A stretch of DNA of 7,715 nucleotides. Source: Acidovorax sp. (GTDB lineage: Bacteria; Pseudomonadota; Gammaproteobacteria; Burkholderiales; Burkholderiaceae_C). The first letter of the stretch is position 1; every line of letters starts with the position of its first letter. A program made the translations under genes and the position numbers. Positions 1 to 5,762 of the stretch are shown one piece after another. Below the pieces are notes generated by a model. It ran no database searches and was not told the DNA's origin. It worked only from the letters and a program-made list of their open reading frames with translations. The stretch spans positions 1-7,715 of the forward strand of contig WOZN01000301.1 of NCBI GenBank assembly GCA_011620245.1, written 5' to 3'.

Positions 1-439
1 TGTCGATCTGGTAGTCCTCCAGCGCGGGGTAGAGGATTTCTTCGACCACGGGCGAGAGGCGGTGGATCTCGTCGATGAAGAGAACGTCGTTCTTTTCCAG
101 ATTGGTCAGCAGCGCCGCCAGGTCCTTGGGCTTTTCGAGCACCGGGCCGCTGGTCTGGCGCAGGTTCACGCCCAGTTCGGCCGCGATGATGTGGCTGAGC
201 GTGGTCTTGCCCAGGCCGGGCGGGCCAAACAGCAGCACATGATCGAGCGCCTCGCCGCGCTTTCTGGCCGCGCCAATGAAAATCTCGAGCTGCTCGCGCG
301 CCTTGGCCTGGCCTACATATTCCTGCAGCAGCTTGGGGCGCAGGGCGCGTTCGATCGCCTCTTCCTGCGGCGATGCCGGGACGGCGGAGATGACGCGCTT
401 TGCGGGCGCGGGGGCGAAATCGTCGGTCTGGATGGTCAT
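1..439 (-). CDS. ruvB: RuvB, Holliday junction branch-migration ATPase (N-terminal part, cut by window edge)
   Basis: RuvB is the hexameric AAA+ motor that, with RuvA, drives branch migration of Holliday junctions in the cytoplasm. The window holds the first 146 codons, from the ATG at 437-439 to the left edge; the full protein is usually about 340-355 residues. The N-terminal AAA+ large domain is visible: the [11 protein letters not shown] segment at residues 34-44, Walker [10 protein letters not shown] at 72-80, and Walker [12 protein letters not shown] at 120-130. After that comes the [16 protein letters not shown] stretch typical of RuvB. It is the last of three co-directional genes, 37 bases after the stop of the protease gene. 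No Shine-Dalgarno sequence is visible before the ATG, so translation may depend on coupling to upstream genes. The arginine finger and winged-helix domain lie outside the window. Identification is very secure. Confidence 0.98.
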   Translation of the reverse strand, partial: MTIQTDDFAPAPAKRVISAVPASPQEEAIERALRPKLLQEYVGQAKAREQLEIFIGAARKRGEALDHVLLFGPPGLGKTTLSHIIAAELGVNLRQTSGPVLEKPKDLAALLTNLEKNDVLFIDEIHRLSPVVEEILYPALEDYQID

Positions 440-476
440 GCCATGTGCGGCCACTGCGGGCGATATGCGTGCCGGC

Positions 477-1967
477 TCATGGCGCCGGTTTCAGCCAGTT
501 CTTGAGGGCCGCCTGGAATGCCAGGTCATAACGGCCATAGTGGTCGTAGCCGCTGGGGTTCTGGCAACTTGCGCTTCCGCCCAGCAACTGCCCCACCACG
601 TAGCGCTTGCTGCCGATGGGCAGGAACAGGCCCGAGCCGCTGCTGCCGCTCTCAACGGTGCCAACATCCCATCCCACGGTCAAGAACCGCCCATCCTGCT
701 GCGTGCTGACCTGGCAGGCTTCAAGGGTGCAGTTGTCAAACTGCTTTACCGAGCCCTCACTGAGCTTTTGCAAATCACCCTCGGGATGGTGGATGCCGGC
801 CGTGTAGGCGCCTTCGTTCACGGCGCCGTAATACGAGCCGGCGAACACAATCCCGGCCGGTGGCGCGGCGTTCAGGCGCATGAAGGCGGTGTCGGTGGCC
901 GCCTGCGCGTAGAGCAGGGTCGCGCCACCGTTCAGCCGCTGCGCGCCCGCATTGACCTCGCTGCTGTTGCACGCGGCCGAGCGATAGAACCAGTCGGTCG
1001 TGACAGAAGAAGCAACCGACTGCGTGGAAATGCAATGGTGGGCGGTCAGAAAATACGGTGTGGTGCTCGACTGCGTATCGTTGAGCAGGGTACCGGTACA
1101 CAGGAAAGTGGTGCCGTTTTCCACAAACAGCAGGCGCGCCACCGAGCGGCTTTCGCTGCTGTACTCGGGCCGGCACGACACGTCGATATTGCAGGCGCCC
1201 GCCTCGCCCACCTTGGTCAGGCTGCTTTGCGCCACACGGTCTGGTGAAACAAAAAAATGCGACAGCGTGGGCACGGCGATGTCGAGCTGGGCCAGGTCGG
1301 CGCTGGCCGGCAGCTCCAGTTCCAGCGTGGTCTCGGCGCCGCCGAAATCGGGGCTCCAGTAGGTGTGCGCCGCATCGCCGCTGTCGCCCGCCTGCAAGTT
1401 GCGCGCAATGGTGCCCAGCACATCCTGGCCCGACACCTCGAACACCGCCTCGCCGGCCTGTGCATAAAAGCGCAGCGTGGCGCCCGCCGGCAGTGCGCGC
1501 ACCAGCAACCCCAGGCGCACACCCTGCGCACCCTGTGCCTCAAAGCTGATGGCGGCACGCTGCGTGCCGCGTTCCGTGGGGGACCACTGCAACTGGTCCC
1601 GCAGGCCCGGCGAACTGGCCGTGGCGGTCACAGCCCGGGCCAGGCCGATTTGCTGGCGCATGCCGGCGCCCTGGTTGGGCGCTGCCTTTTTCTGCAGTGA
1701 TTGCAGCGCCGGGGCCGCCAGCGGCCCCAGCCGCACCGGTGTGGCCCGCGGGGCACGCCCGGCGGCATGCGACGCGGGGTCTGCTGACCTCAGGGCCCTG
1801 AGCAGGCTCGGGTCAAACGGCTCGATCCGGTTCGTTGCCGAATCTATCGGCACAGGCGTTGGTTCAGGCGCCGGCGCGGGCTCTGACGAGCCGCCTCCGC
1901 CGCAAGCGGCCACCAGCAGCGCTGCACCCGCAGCGCATAGCCAATGCATCGAATGCTGGAGCTTCAT
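477..1967 (-). CDS. Secreted trypsin-fold serine protease lipoprotein, lysyl endopeptidase (Achromobacter protease I)-like
   Basis: This is a predicted exported serine endopeptidase of 496 residues. I chose the ATG at 1965-1967 because AGGAA (1977-1981) lies 9 bases upstream. The in-frame ATG at 1974-1976 abuts that site and would be poorly spaced. The N terminus is a lipoprotein signal: MK, a hydrophobic core, then lipobox VAAC with Cys22 as lipidation site. A Gly/Ser run and a Pro/Glu/Ala linker follow to about residue 40. Residues 45-255 form a pre-region with a beta-rich stretch and no motif I recognise. The protease domain starts at CNIDVSC (259-265). The triad is His311 (YFLTAHHC), Asp359 (TDTAFMRL) and Ser443 (GSSGSG). 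Six cysteines match the disulfide set of Achromobacter protease I: 259, 265, 290, 312, 333 and 468. Cys413 and Cys418 are extra. Asp475 (YDHYGR) aligns by eye with the residue that sets lysine preference in that enzyme. The gene lies between ruvA and ruvB, with gaps of 32 and 37 bases. The substrate is unknown. Confidence 0.9.
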   Translation of the reverse strand: MKLQHSMHWLCAAGAALLVAACGGGGSSEPAPAPEPTPVPIDSATNRIEPFDPSLLRALRSADPASHAAGRAPRATPVRLGPLAAPALQSLQKKAAPNQGAGMRQQIGLARAVTATASSPGLRDQLQWSPTERGTQRAAISFEAQGAQGVRLGLLVRALPAGATLRFYAQAGEAVFEVSGQDVLGTIARNLQAGDSGDAAHTYWSPDFGGAETTLELELPASADLAQLDIAVPTLSHFFVSPDRVAQSSLTKVGEAGACNIDVSCRPEYSSESRSVARLLFVENGTTFLCTGTLLNDTQSSTTPYFLTAHHCISTQSVASSVTTDWFYRSAACNSSEVNAGAQRLNGGATLLYAQAATDTAFMRLNAAPPAGIVFAGSYYGAVNEGAYTAGIHHPEGDLQKLSEGSVKQFDNCTLEACQVSTQQDGRFLTVGWDVGTVESGSSGSGLFLPIGSKRYVVGQLLGGSASCQNPSGYDHYGRYDLAFQAALKNWLKPAP

Positions 1968-1976
1968 CGCAACCAT

Positions 1977-1981
1977 TTCCT
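1977..1981 (-). promoter_or_regulatory. Ribosome binding site deciding the protease start
   Basis: On the minus strand this reads AGGAA. It ends directly against one ATG (1974-1976) and lies 9 bases before a second in-frame ATG (1965-1967). Normal spacing favours the second. That start also gives a textbook lipoprotein signal beginning Met-Lys. Confidence 0.6.
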
Positions 1982-1999
1982 GGATTCTGTTGATTGGGG

Positions 2000-2572
2000 T
2001 TATTTCGCCAGCGCCTTCAGCGCCAGCTTGATGCCGTCACTTACGCCCACATCCGGCGGCAAGGCCTTCAGCGCCGCTGCCGCTTCCTTGTCGTTGTAAC
2101 CCAGCGCCAGCAGCGCCTGCAAAATATCCGCCTGGGCATCGCTGGTCACCTGCGCGTGCAATCCCATGTCGGCGCCCAGCTTGCCCTTGAGCTCCAGCAG
2201 CAGGCGCTCGGCGGTCTTCTTGCCGATACCCGGCACCTTGATCAGGCGGCCCGCCTCCTGCAGCGTGATGGCCTGCGCCAGATCGCCCACGCCCATGCCG
2301 CTGAGGATCGCCAGCGCCGTGCGCGGCCCCACGCCCGATATCTTGATGAGCTCGCGAAACGCCTGGCGCTCGGGCGCGGTGGCAAAGCCGTACAGCAGCT
2401 GCGCATCCTCGCGCACGATGAACTGCGTGAGCAGGCTCACGCGCTCGCCCACGGCAGGCAGGTTGTAGAAGGTGCTCATGGGCACATTCACCTCGTAGCC
2501 CACGCCGTGGCAGTCCAGCAGCACCTCGGGCGGGTTCTTCTCCAGCAGGGTGCCGGTCAATTTGCCTATCAT
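2000..2572 (-). CDS. ruvA: RuvA, Holliday junction-binding subunit
   Basis: RuvA binds the four-way junction as a tetramer and loads the RuvB motor during recombinational repair. The protein has 190 residues, a normal length. The ATG at 2570-2572 gives the classic MIGKLTG start and has AGGA (2578-2581) 5 bases upstream; longer in-frame extensions lack support. Residues 1-64 form the OB-fold domain ([27 protein letters not shown]). Two helix-hairpin-helix DNA-binding motifs follow: [15 protein letters not shown] at 78-92 and [18 protein letters not shown] at 113-130. After a short linker, the C-terminal RuvB-contacting domain spans about 145-190 ([20 protein letters not shown]). It is the first visible gene of the minus-strand cluster and diverges from ybeZ. 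The downstream neighbour is a protease gene rather than ruvB, which is unusual. No residue looks damaged. Confidence 0.98.
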   Translation of the reverse strand: MIGKLTGTLLEKNPPEVLLDCHGVGYEVNVPMSTFYNLPAVGERVSLLTQFIVREDAQLLYGFATAPERQAFRELIKISGVGPRTALAILSGMGVGDLAQAITLQEAGRLIKVPGIGKKTAERLLLELKGKLGADMGLHAQVTSDAQADILQALLALGYNDKEAAAALKALPPDVGVSDGIKLALKALAK

Positions 2573-2610
2573 TGATGTCCTTTGCCGCGCCCTGCGGCGA
2601 TCCAACGAGA

Positions 2611-2616
2611 ATTATC
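2611..2616 (-). promoter_or_regulatory. Possible -10 element for the ruvA cluster
   Basis: Read on the minus strand this is GATAAT, five of six bases matching the sigma-70 -10 consensus. It would place the transcript start about 30 bases before the ruvA ATG. No good -35 hexamer is found 16-18 bases further upstream, so this is only a candidate. It lies in the short ruvA/ybeZ divergent gap, partly against the likely ybeZ ribosome-binding region. Confidence 0.25.
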
Positions 2617-2619
2617 CGC

Positions 2620-3579
2620 GTGATCCTGCGCCACACCTTCACTCCCCACAACAATACCCGGCTCACGCACCTGTGCGGCCCGGCCGACATGCACCTGCGC
2701 ACCATCGAGGTGGCCCTGCAGGTGCGCATTGCACACCGGCACGAGCAGTTCAAGGTCGATGGCCCCAAGGCCCGCGCCACCCAGGCCATGGAGCTGCTGC
2801 AGGCCCTGTATGAGATGGCCGAGCGCCCCATCACCGAAGACTACCTGCAGCTCATGCTGGCGGGCGACCAGTCGCTGGTGGAGGCGCCCGAGGGCGCCAT
2901 CGTGCTCAACACCCGCCGTGCCGACCTGCGCGGGCGCACGCCCACGCAAAACCTGTACCTCGAAAACATCGCCACGCACGACATCACCTTCGGCATCGGC
3001 CCTGCCGGCACGGGCAAGACCTATCTGGCAGTGGCATGCGCCGTGGATGCGCTGGAGCGCAGCGCCGTGCAGCGCATCGTGCTGACGCGCCCCGCCGTGG
3101 AGGCAGGCGAGCGCCTGGGCTTTCTGCCGGGCGACCTGGCGCAGAAGGTGGACCCGTATCTGCGCCCGCTGTACGACGCGCTCTATGAACTGATGGGCTA
3201 CGACAAGGTGCAAAAAGCCTTCGAGCGCAACGCCATCGAAATCGCCCCGCTGGCCTTCATGCGCGGGCGCACGCTGAACAACGCCTTCGTGATCCTCGAC
3301 GAAGCGCAGAACACCACACCCGAACAGATGAAGATGTTCCTCACCCGCATCGGCTTTGGTGCCCGCGCCGTGGTCACAGGCGACGTGAGCCAGATCGACC
3401 TGCCCAAGGGCGCGATGAGCGGGCTGATCGATGCCGAGCGCGTGCTCAAGCGCGTCAAGGGCATCGCCGTGACGCGTTTTACCAGCGCCGACGTGGTGCG
3501 CCATCCGCTGGTGGCGCGCATCGTGGACGCCTATGACGCGCCGCGCCGCGCGCCAGCCACGCGCAGCCGCGCCGCCTGA
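2620..3579 (+). CDS. ybeZ: PhoH-family ATPase (YbeZ)
   Basis: This is a cytoplasmic P-loop NTPase of the PhoH/YbeZ family, commonly paired with YbeY and linked to RNA/ribosome metabolism; its exact reaction is not settled. From the GTG at 2620 the protein has 319 residues, close to the family's usual size. Residues 1-110 are the variable N-terminal region that often resembles a KH-like RNA-binding fold. The PhoH domain follows, with Walker A GPAGTGKT at 127-134 and Walker B FVILDEAQNTTPEQMKMFLTR at 223-243. Family blocks TRPAVEAGERLGFLPGD (156-172), VVTGDVSQIDLP (251-262) and a final RHPLVARIVDAY (294-305) are also present. The start is uncertain. GTG 2620 has only a weak GAGA site at 2607-2610. 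An in-frame ATG at 2575 would overlap the ruvA start region and add 15 residues unlike the family. The gene diverges from ruvA and lies 54 bases before ybeY. Confidence 0.95.
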   Translation: MILRHTFTPHNNTRLTHLCGPADMHLRTIEVALQVRIAHRHEQFKVDGPKARATQAMELLQALYEMAERPITEDYLQLMLAGDQSLVEAPEGAIVLNTRRADLRGRTPTQNLYLENIATHDITFGIGPAGTGKTYLAVACAVDALERSAVQRIVLTRPAVEAGERLGFLPGDLAQKVDPYLRPLYDALYELMGYDKVQKAFERNAIEIAPLAFMRGRTLNNAFVILDEAQNTTPEQMKMFLTRIGFGARAVVTGDVSQIDLPKGAMSGLIDAERVLKRVKGIAVTRFTSADVVRHPLVARIVDAYDAPRRAPATRSRAA

Positions 3580-3580
3580 A

Positions 3581-3633
3581 TGCTACTAATTTAATAGCTA
3601 TCAGCACAGGCCACATAAGCGCTAGAGGCATAA
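3581..3633 (+). repeat. Comamonadaceae-type intergenic repeat element between ybeZ and ybeY
   Basis: The 54-base gap is abruptly AT-rich against its GC-rich flanks. Its landmarks are CTAATTTAATAGCTATCAGC on the left, and AAGCGCTAGAGGC (3617-3629) on the right. From memory, many Comamonadaceae genomes carry intergenic copies with a similar layout: an AT-rich TAGCTGCTAGCGCTT arm, a short loop and AAGCGCTAGAGGC. Here the left arm is degenerate (TCAGCAC), so the usual stem-loop is weakened. The first 17 bases (GCTACTAATTTAATAGC, 3582-3598) form a separate imperfect palindrome. Only one copy lies in the window, so the repeat assignment rests on recall. It supplies the ybeY ribosome binding site. 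Confidence 0.6.
3624..3628 (+). promoter_or_regulatory. ybeY ribosome binding site inside the repeat
   Basis: AGAGG lies 5 bases before the ybeY ATG. It is part of the conserved right end of the intergenic repeat, so the element itself appears to provide translation initiation for ybeY. Confidence 0.65.
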
Positions 3634-4092
3634 ATGACCTTAAAAAAACTCTCCCTGTCGCTGCAATTCGGCCGCTTTGACGGCGCCGCCGCCCACCGCG
3701 CCGTGCTGCCGCGCCACAAGGTCACACGCTGGATCCGCCACGCCCTGGCCACCGATGCCGAAATCACTGTGCGCATCGTGGGCGCCGACGAAGGCCGGGC
3801 CCTGAACCGCGACTATCGCGAGAAAGACTACGCCACCAACGTGCTCACCTTCGATTACACGCAGGAGCCCATGGTGACGGCCGACCTGGTGCTCTGCGCC
3901 CCCGTGGTCGAGCGCGAGGCGCGCGAGCAGAACAAAAGCCTGCAAGAGCATTACGCCCACCTGCTGGTGCACGGCACGCTGCACGCCCAAGGCTGGGACC
4001 ATGAAACCAGTGCTGCCGACGCCAACGAGATGGAGGCCTACGAAACCGCCATCCTGCAGGAACTGGGGTTTGCCGACCCTTACGCCAGATAG
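3634..4092 (+). CDS. ybeY: YbeY endoribonuclease / rRNA maturation factor
   Basis: YbeY is a metal-dependent single-strand endoribonuclease implicated in 16S rRNA 3'-end maturation and ribosome quality control in the cytoplasm. The protein has 152 residues, normal for the family. The metal site motif [12 protein letters not shown] (113-124) gives ligands His113, His117 and His123. The other signature, [19 protein letters not shown] (57-75), contains the conserved Arg59 and the T-N-V-L-(T/S)-F strand. The C-terminal [14 protein letters not shown] helix is also typical. The ATG at 3634 is supported by AGAGG 5 bases upstream. It follows ybeZ by 54 bases, probably in one transcript. In many proteobacteria corC/ybeX and lnt follow; here the next gene is a convergent transporter, so the cluster stops at ybeY. 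Confidence 0.97.
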   Translation: MTLKKLSLSLQFGRFDGAAAHRAVLPRHKVTRWIRHALATDAEITVRIVGADEGRALNRDYREKDYATNVLTFDYTQEPMVTADLVLCAPVVEREAREQNKSLQEHYAHLLVHGTLHAQGWDHETSAADANEMEAYETAILQELGFADPYAR

Positions 4093-4104
4093 CCCAGCGA
4101 CAAA

Positions 4105-4136
4105 CGGCGTTGCACAGCGGCTGCTGTGCAACACCG
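4105..4136. terminator. Hairpin between convergent ybeY and transporter genes, likely bidirectional terminator
   Basis: A perfect 10-base inverted repeat, GTTGCACAGC (4109-4118) and GCTGTGCAAC (4123-4132), has a 4-base GGCT loop. Three more outer pairs form across a single C/A mismatch. The hairpin lies 12 bases after the ybeY stop and 8 bases after the transporter gene's end. Neither side has a proper U-run, only GTTTG on the minus-strand side. It may therefore be a weak intrinsic terminator or a 3'-end stabiliser for both transcripts. Confidence 0.7.
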
Positions 4137-4144
4137 CCCATGCA

Positions 4145-5482
4145 TCAGGACTCCTTGCGCTCGATCCGCCGGTTGATGCGCAGCGCCGCCAGGGTGCACA
4201 CCACGCCCGACAGCAGATACAGCGACACAGCCCCCAGACCGAACCTGGCCGATAGCCCCAAAGCCACCAGGGGCGCAAAACCGGCGCCCAGCAGCCACGC
4301 CAGGTCGGCCGACAACGCCGCCCCGGTGTAGCGGTATTGGGGCGAGAAATTGGCCGTCACGGTTCCAGAGGCCTGCCCGTAAGACAGCCCCAGCAGCACA
4401 AAGCCCACCAGCAGAAACACGTTGTTGCCCACCGGGCCGGCGCCCAGCAGCCAGGGCGTCGTGAAGCTGAACAGACCGATCAACAAGGCCATGGTCCCAA
4501 GCAGATTGCGGCGGCCCACCCGGTCGGCCAGCCATCCCGACACCATGATGGCTGCGGCGGCCAGAAAGGCACCCACAATCTGCACACCCAGCACCTGGGT
4601 GATGGATTGCTCGGAGTACATGGCGATCCAGGACAAGGGAAACACCGTGGCCAGATGGAACAGCGCAAAGCTGGCCAAGGCGGCAAAGGCGCCCAACAGC
4701 ACATTGCCACCTTCGTGGCGCATCACCTGGGTCGCGCTCACCGGCTGCAGTTCAAGCTGCTGCAACAGCTCGGCATACGACTGGCCCACCACCAGGCGCA
4801 AGCGGGCAAACAGCGCCACCACATTGATGGCAAAGGCCACAAAGAAGGGGTAGCGCCACCCCCAGTCCAGAAACTCCGTCACACTCAGACTGCCGTACAG
4901 GTAGGCAAACAGGCTGGCCGCCATAATGAAACCCACCGGGGCGCCCAGCTGCCCGATCATGGCAAACCAGCCGCACCGCTCCTGGGGGGCGCTCATGGCC
5001 AGCAACGATGGCAGACCATCCCATGTGCCCCCCAGCGCCAGCCCCTGACCGATGCGCAAGATGACCAGCGCGGCAATGGCCCCGCTCCCCACCGAGGCAT
5101 AGCTGGGCAAGAACGCCATGCCTGCAGTGCACGCCCCCAGCAGAAACAACGCCAGCGTCAGCTTGGTACCCCGCCCCCAGCGCCGTTGCACCGCCATGGA
5201 GATGGCCGTGCCCACCGGCCGGGCCACAAAAGCCAGCGAAAAAATGGCAAAGGCCATCAAGGTGCCGTCCAGCCGGGACAGAAACGGAAACAACAAGGAG
5301 GGGAAAACCAGCACACTGGCAATGCCGAACACGAAAAAGTCAAAATACTCGGACGACCGCCCAATGATCACCCCCACCGCGATCTCGCTGGGTGTCACAT
5401 CCTCGTCGGTATGGGCCCGCGCCAGCGACACCGAACTTTCAAAGCCGGGCACCGGCAATGCAGCAGAATTTTGGTTGACCAT
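4145..5482 (-). CDS. Major facilitator transporter, metabolite:H+ symporter (MHS) type
   Basis: This is a predicted inner-membrane secondary transporter of 445 residues; its substrate cannot be told from sequence. The ATG at 5480-5482 has GAGGAG 7 bases upstream; a TTG 15 bases earlier overlaps that site and is unlikely. About twelve hydrophobic helices are visible between residues 33 and 436, with a central loop near 225-262. TM1 carries SSEYFDFFVFG (43-53), like the SxEWYDFxxYG signature of ProP/ShiA-type MHS proteins. RIGQGLALGG (143-152) matches the RxxQGxxxGGEWGG block, but it continues T-W-D-G instead of E-W-G-G. The TM2-3 loop reads MAVQRRWGRGTK (96-107) where GDRxGRKx is normal. The second-half motif GWLADRVGRR (316-325) is canonical. 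The gene diverges from cyoA and converges with ybeY. ShiA-, ProP- or citrate/dicarboxylate-like roles are all open. Confidence 0.9.
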   Translation of the reverse strand: MVNQNSAALPVPGFESSVSLARAHTDEDVTPSEIAVGVIIGRSSEYFDFFVFGIASVLVFPSLLFPFLSRLDGTLMAFAIFSLAFVARPVGTAISMAVQRRWGRGTKLTLALFLLGACTAGMAFLPSYASVGSGAIAALVILRIGQGLALGGTWDGLPSLLAMSAPQERCGWFAMIGQLGAPVGFIMAASLFAYLYGSLSVTEFLDWGWRYPFFVAFAINVVALFARLRLVVGQSYAELLQQLELQPVSATQVMRHEGGNVLLGAFAALASFALFHLATVFPLSWIAMYSEQSITQVLGVQIVGAFLAAAAIMVSGWLADRVGRRNLLGTMALLIGLFSFTTPWLLGAGPVGNNVFLLVGFVLLGLSYGQASGTVTANFSPQYRYTGAALSADLAWLLGAGFAPLVALGLSARFGLGAVSLYLLSGVVCTLAALRINRRIERKES

Positions 5483-5762
5483 ATTGGCGCTCCTCAAGCA
5501 AAGGGTACGAACGCCTCAGTTCTACACCCAAATACCCCCTCGCCACCAGGCCAGTGCCCATGAAGCGCTCAGGAAAACCCTGATGGCCAGCACCTGGAAC
5601 GATCCCAGGTCGACGCACAAACGCCGTAAGCAAGCACAAAACTTGCGGGCCGCCCTTGATCTTGGACAAAATGTCCAATCGACAATTTTGCTGTGGATAC
5701 TACAGTTCGAGTTCCCAGTCATCCGCGTTTACACCTAAGCAATTCTTGGTCACGCCCCCAGC
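5483..5762. other. Divergent intergenic region between the transporter gene and cyoA
   Basis: These 280 bases hold no convincing gene. Short frames across them have no family resemblance and no good initiation site. The half next to cyoA (about 5650-5710) is less GC-rich and carries the TTGGACA palindrome. The half next to the transporter holds only its GAGGAG ribosome binding site (5490-5495, minus strand). No confident -35/-10 pair could be assigned in either direction. GATACT at 5696-5701 is a weak -10 candidate for cyoA with no matching -35. Confidence 0.6.
5662..5678. promoter_or_regulatory. Perfect 7-3-7 palindrome, candidate operator upstream of cyoA and the transporter
   Basis: TTGGACA-AAA-TGTCCAA is an exact inverted repeat centred 93 bases before the cyoA ATG and about 188 bases before the transporter ATG. 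A second, imperfect dyad overlaps it: CAAAATGTC (5667-5675) with GACAATTTTG (5681-5690), giving a third half-site. The size and symmetry suit a dimeric transcription factor. It does not match the FNR/ANR box (TTGAT-N4-ATCAA), and I cannot name the regulator. A hairpin role in RNA is possible but the stem is short. Confidence 0.5.

Noticed and set aside
276..1247. Long open plus-strand frame opposite ruvB and the protease
   Set aside because: It is antisense to two well-supported genes, crosses the gap between them, and its translation is low-complexity Ala/Gly/Arg with no motif. This is typical of high-GC shadow frames.
477..1967. A toxin-antitoxin or defence role for the protease beside RuvAB
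   Set aside because: It has a clear export signal and lipobox, so it should act outside the cytoplasm. No partner gene typical of protease-based defence is present.
2575..2619. N-terminal extension of YbeZ from ATG 2575
   Set aside because: The added 15 residues are unlike the family, there is no ribosome binding site, and the codon nearly coincides with the ruvA start on the other strand. GTG 2620 fits family length better.
2569..3504. 311-codon minus-strand frame opposite ybeZ
   Set aside because: It mirrors ybeZ, is rich in His/Ala/Gln/Gly, has no recognisable domain, and conflicts with the intact PhoH motifs on the other strand.
4337..5563. 408-codon plus-strand frame opposite the transporter
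   Set aside because: The translation is Gln/His/Lys/Gly-rich, as expected from reading a membrane-protein gene backwards. The transporter has clear helices and motifs on the other strand.
5439..5678. 79-codon minus-strand frame in the divergent region, starting TTG at the palindrome
   Set aside because: It has no family resemblance, overlaps the transporter start in another frame and lacks a convincing ribosome binding site.
5662..5678. FNR/ANR-type oxygen-sensor box upstream of cyoA
   Set aside because: The palindrome has TTGGA/TCCAA arms with 7 bases between them, not TTGAT-N4-ATCAA, so I call it only an unassigned operator candidate.
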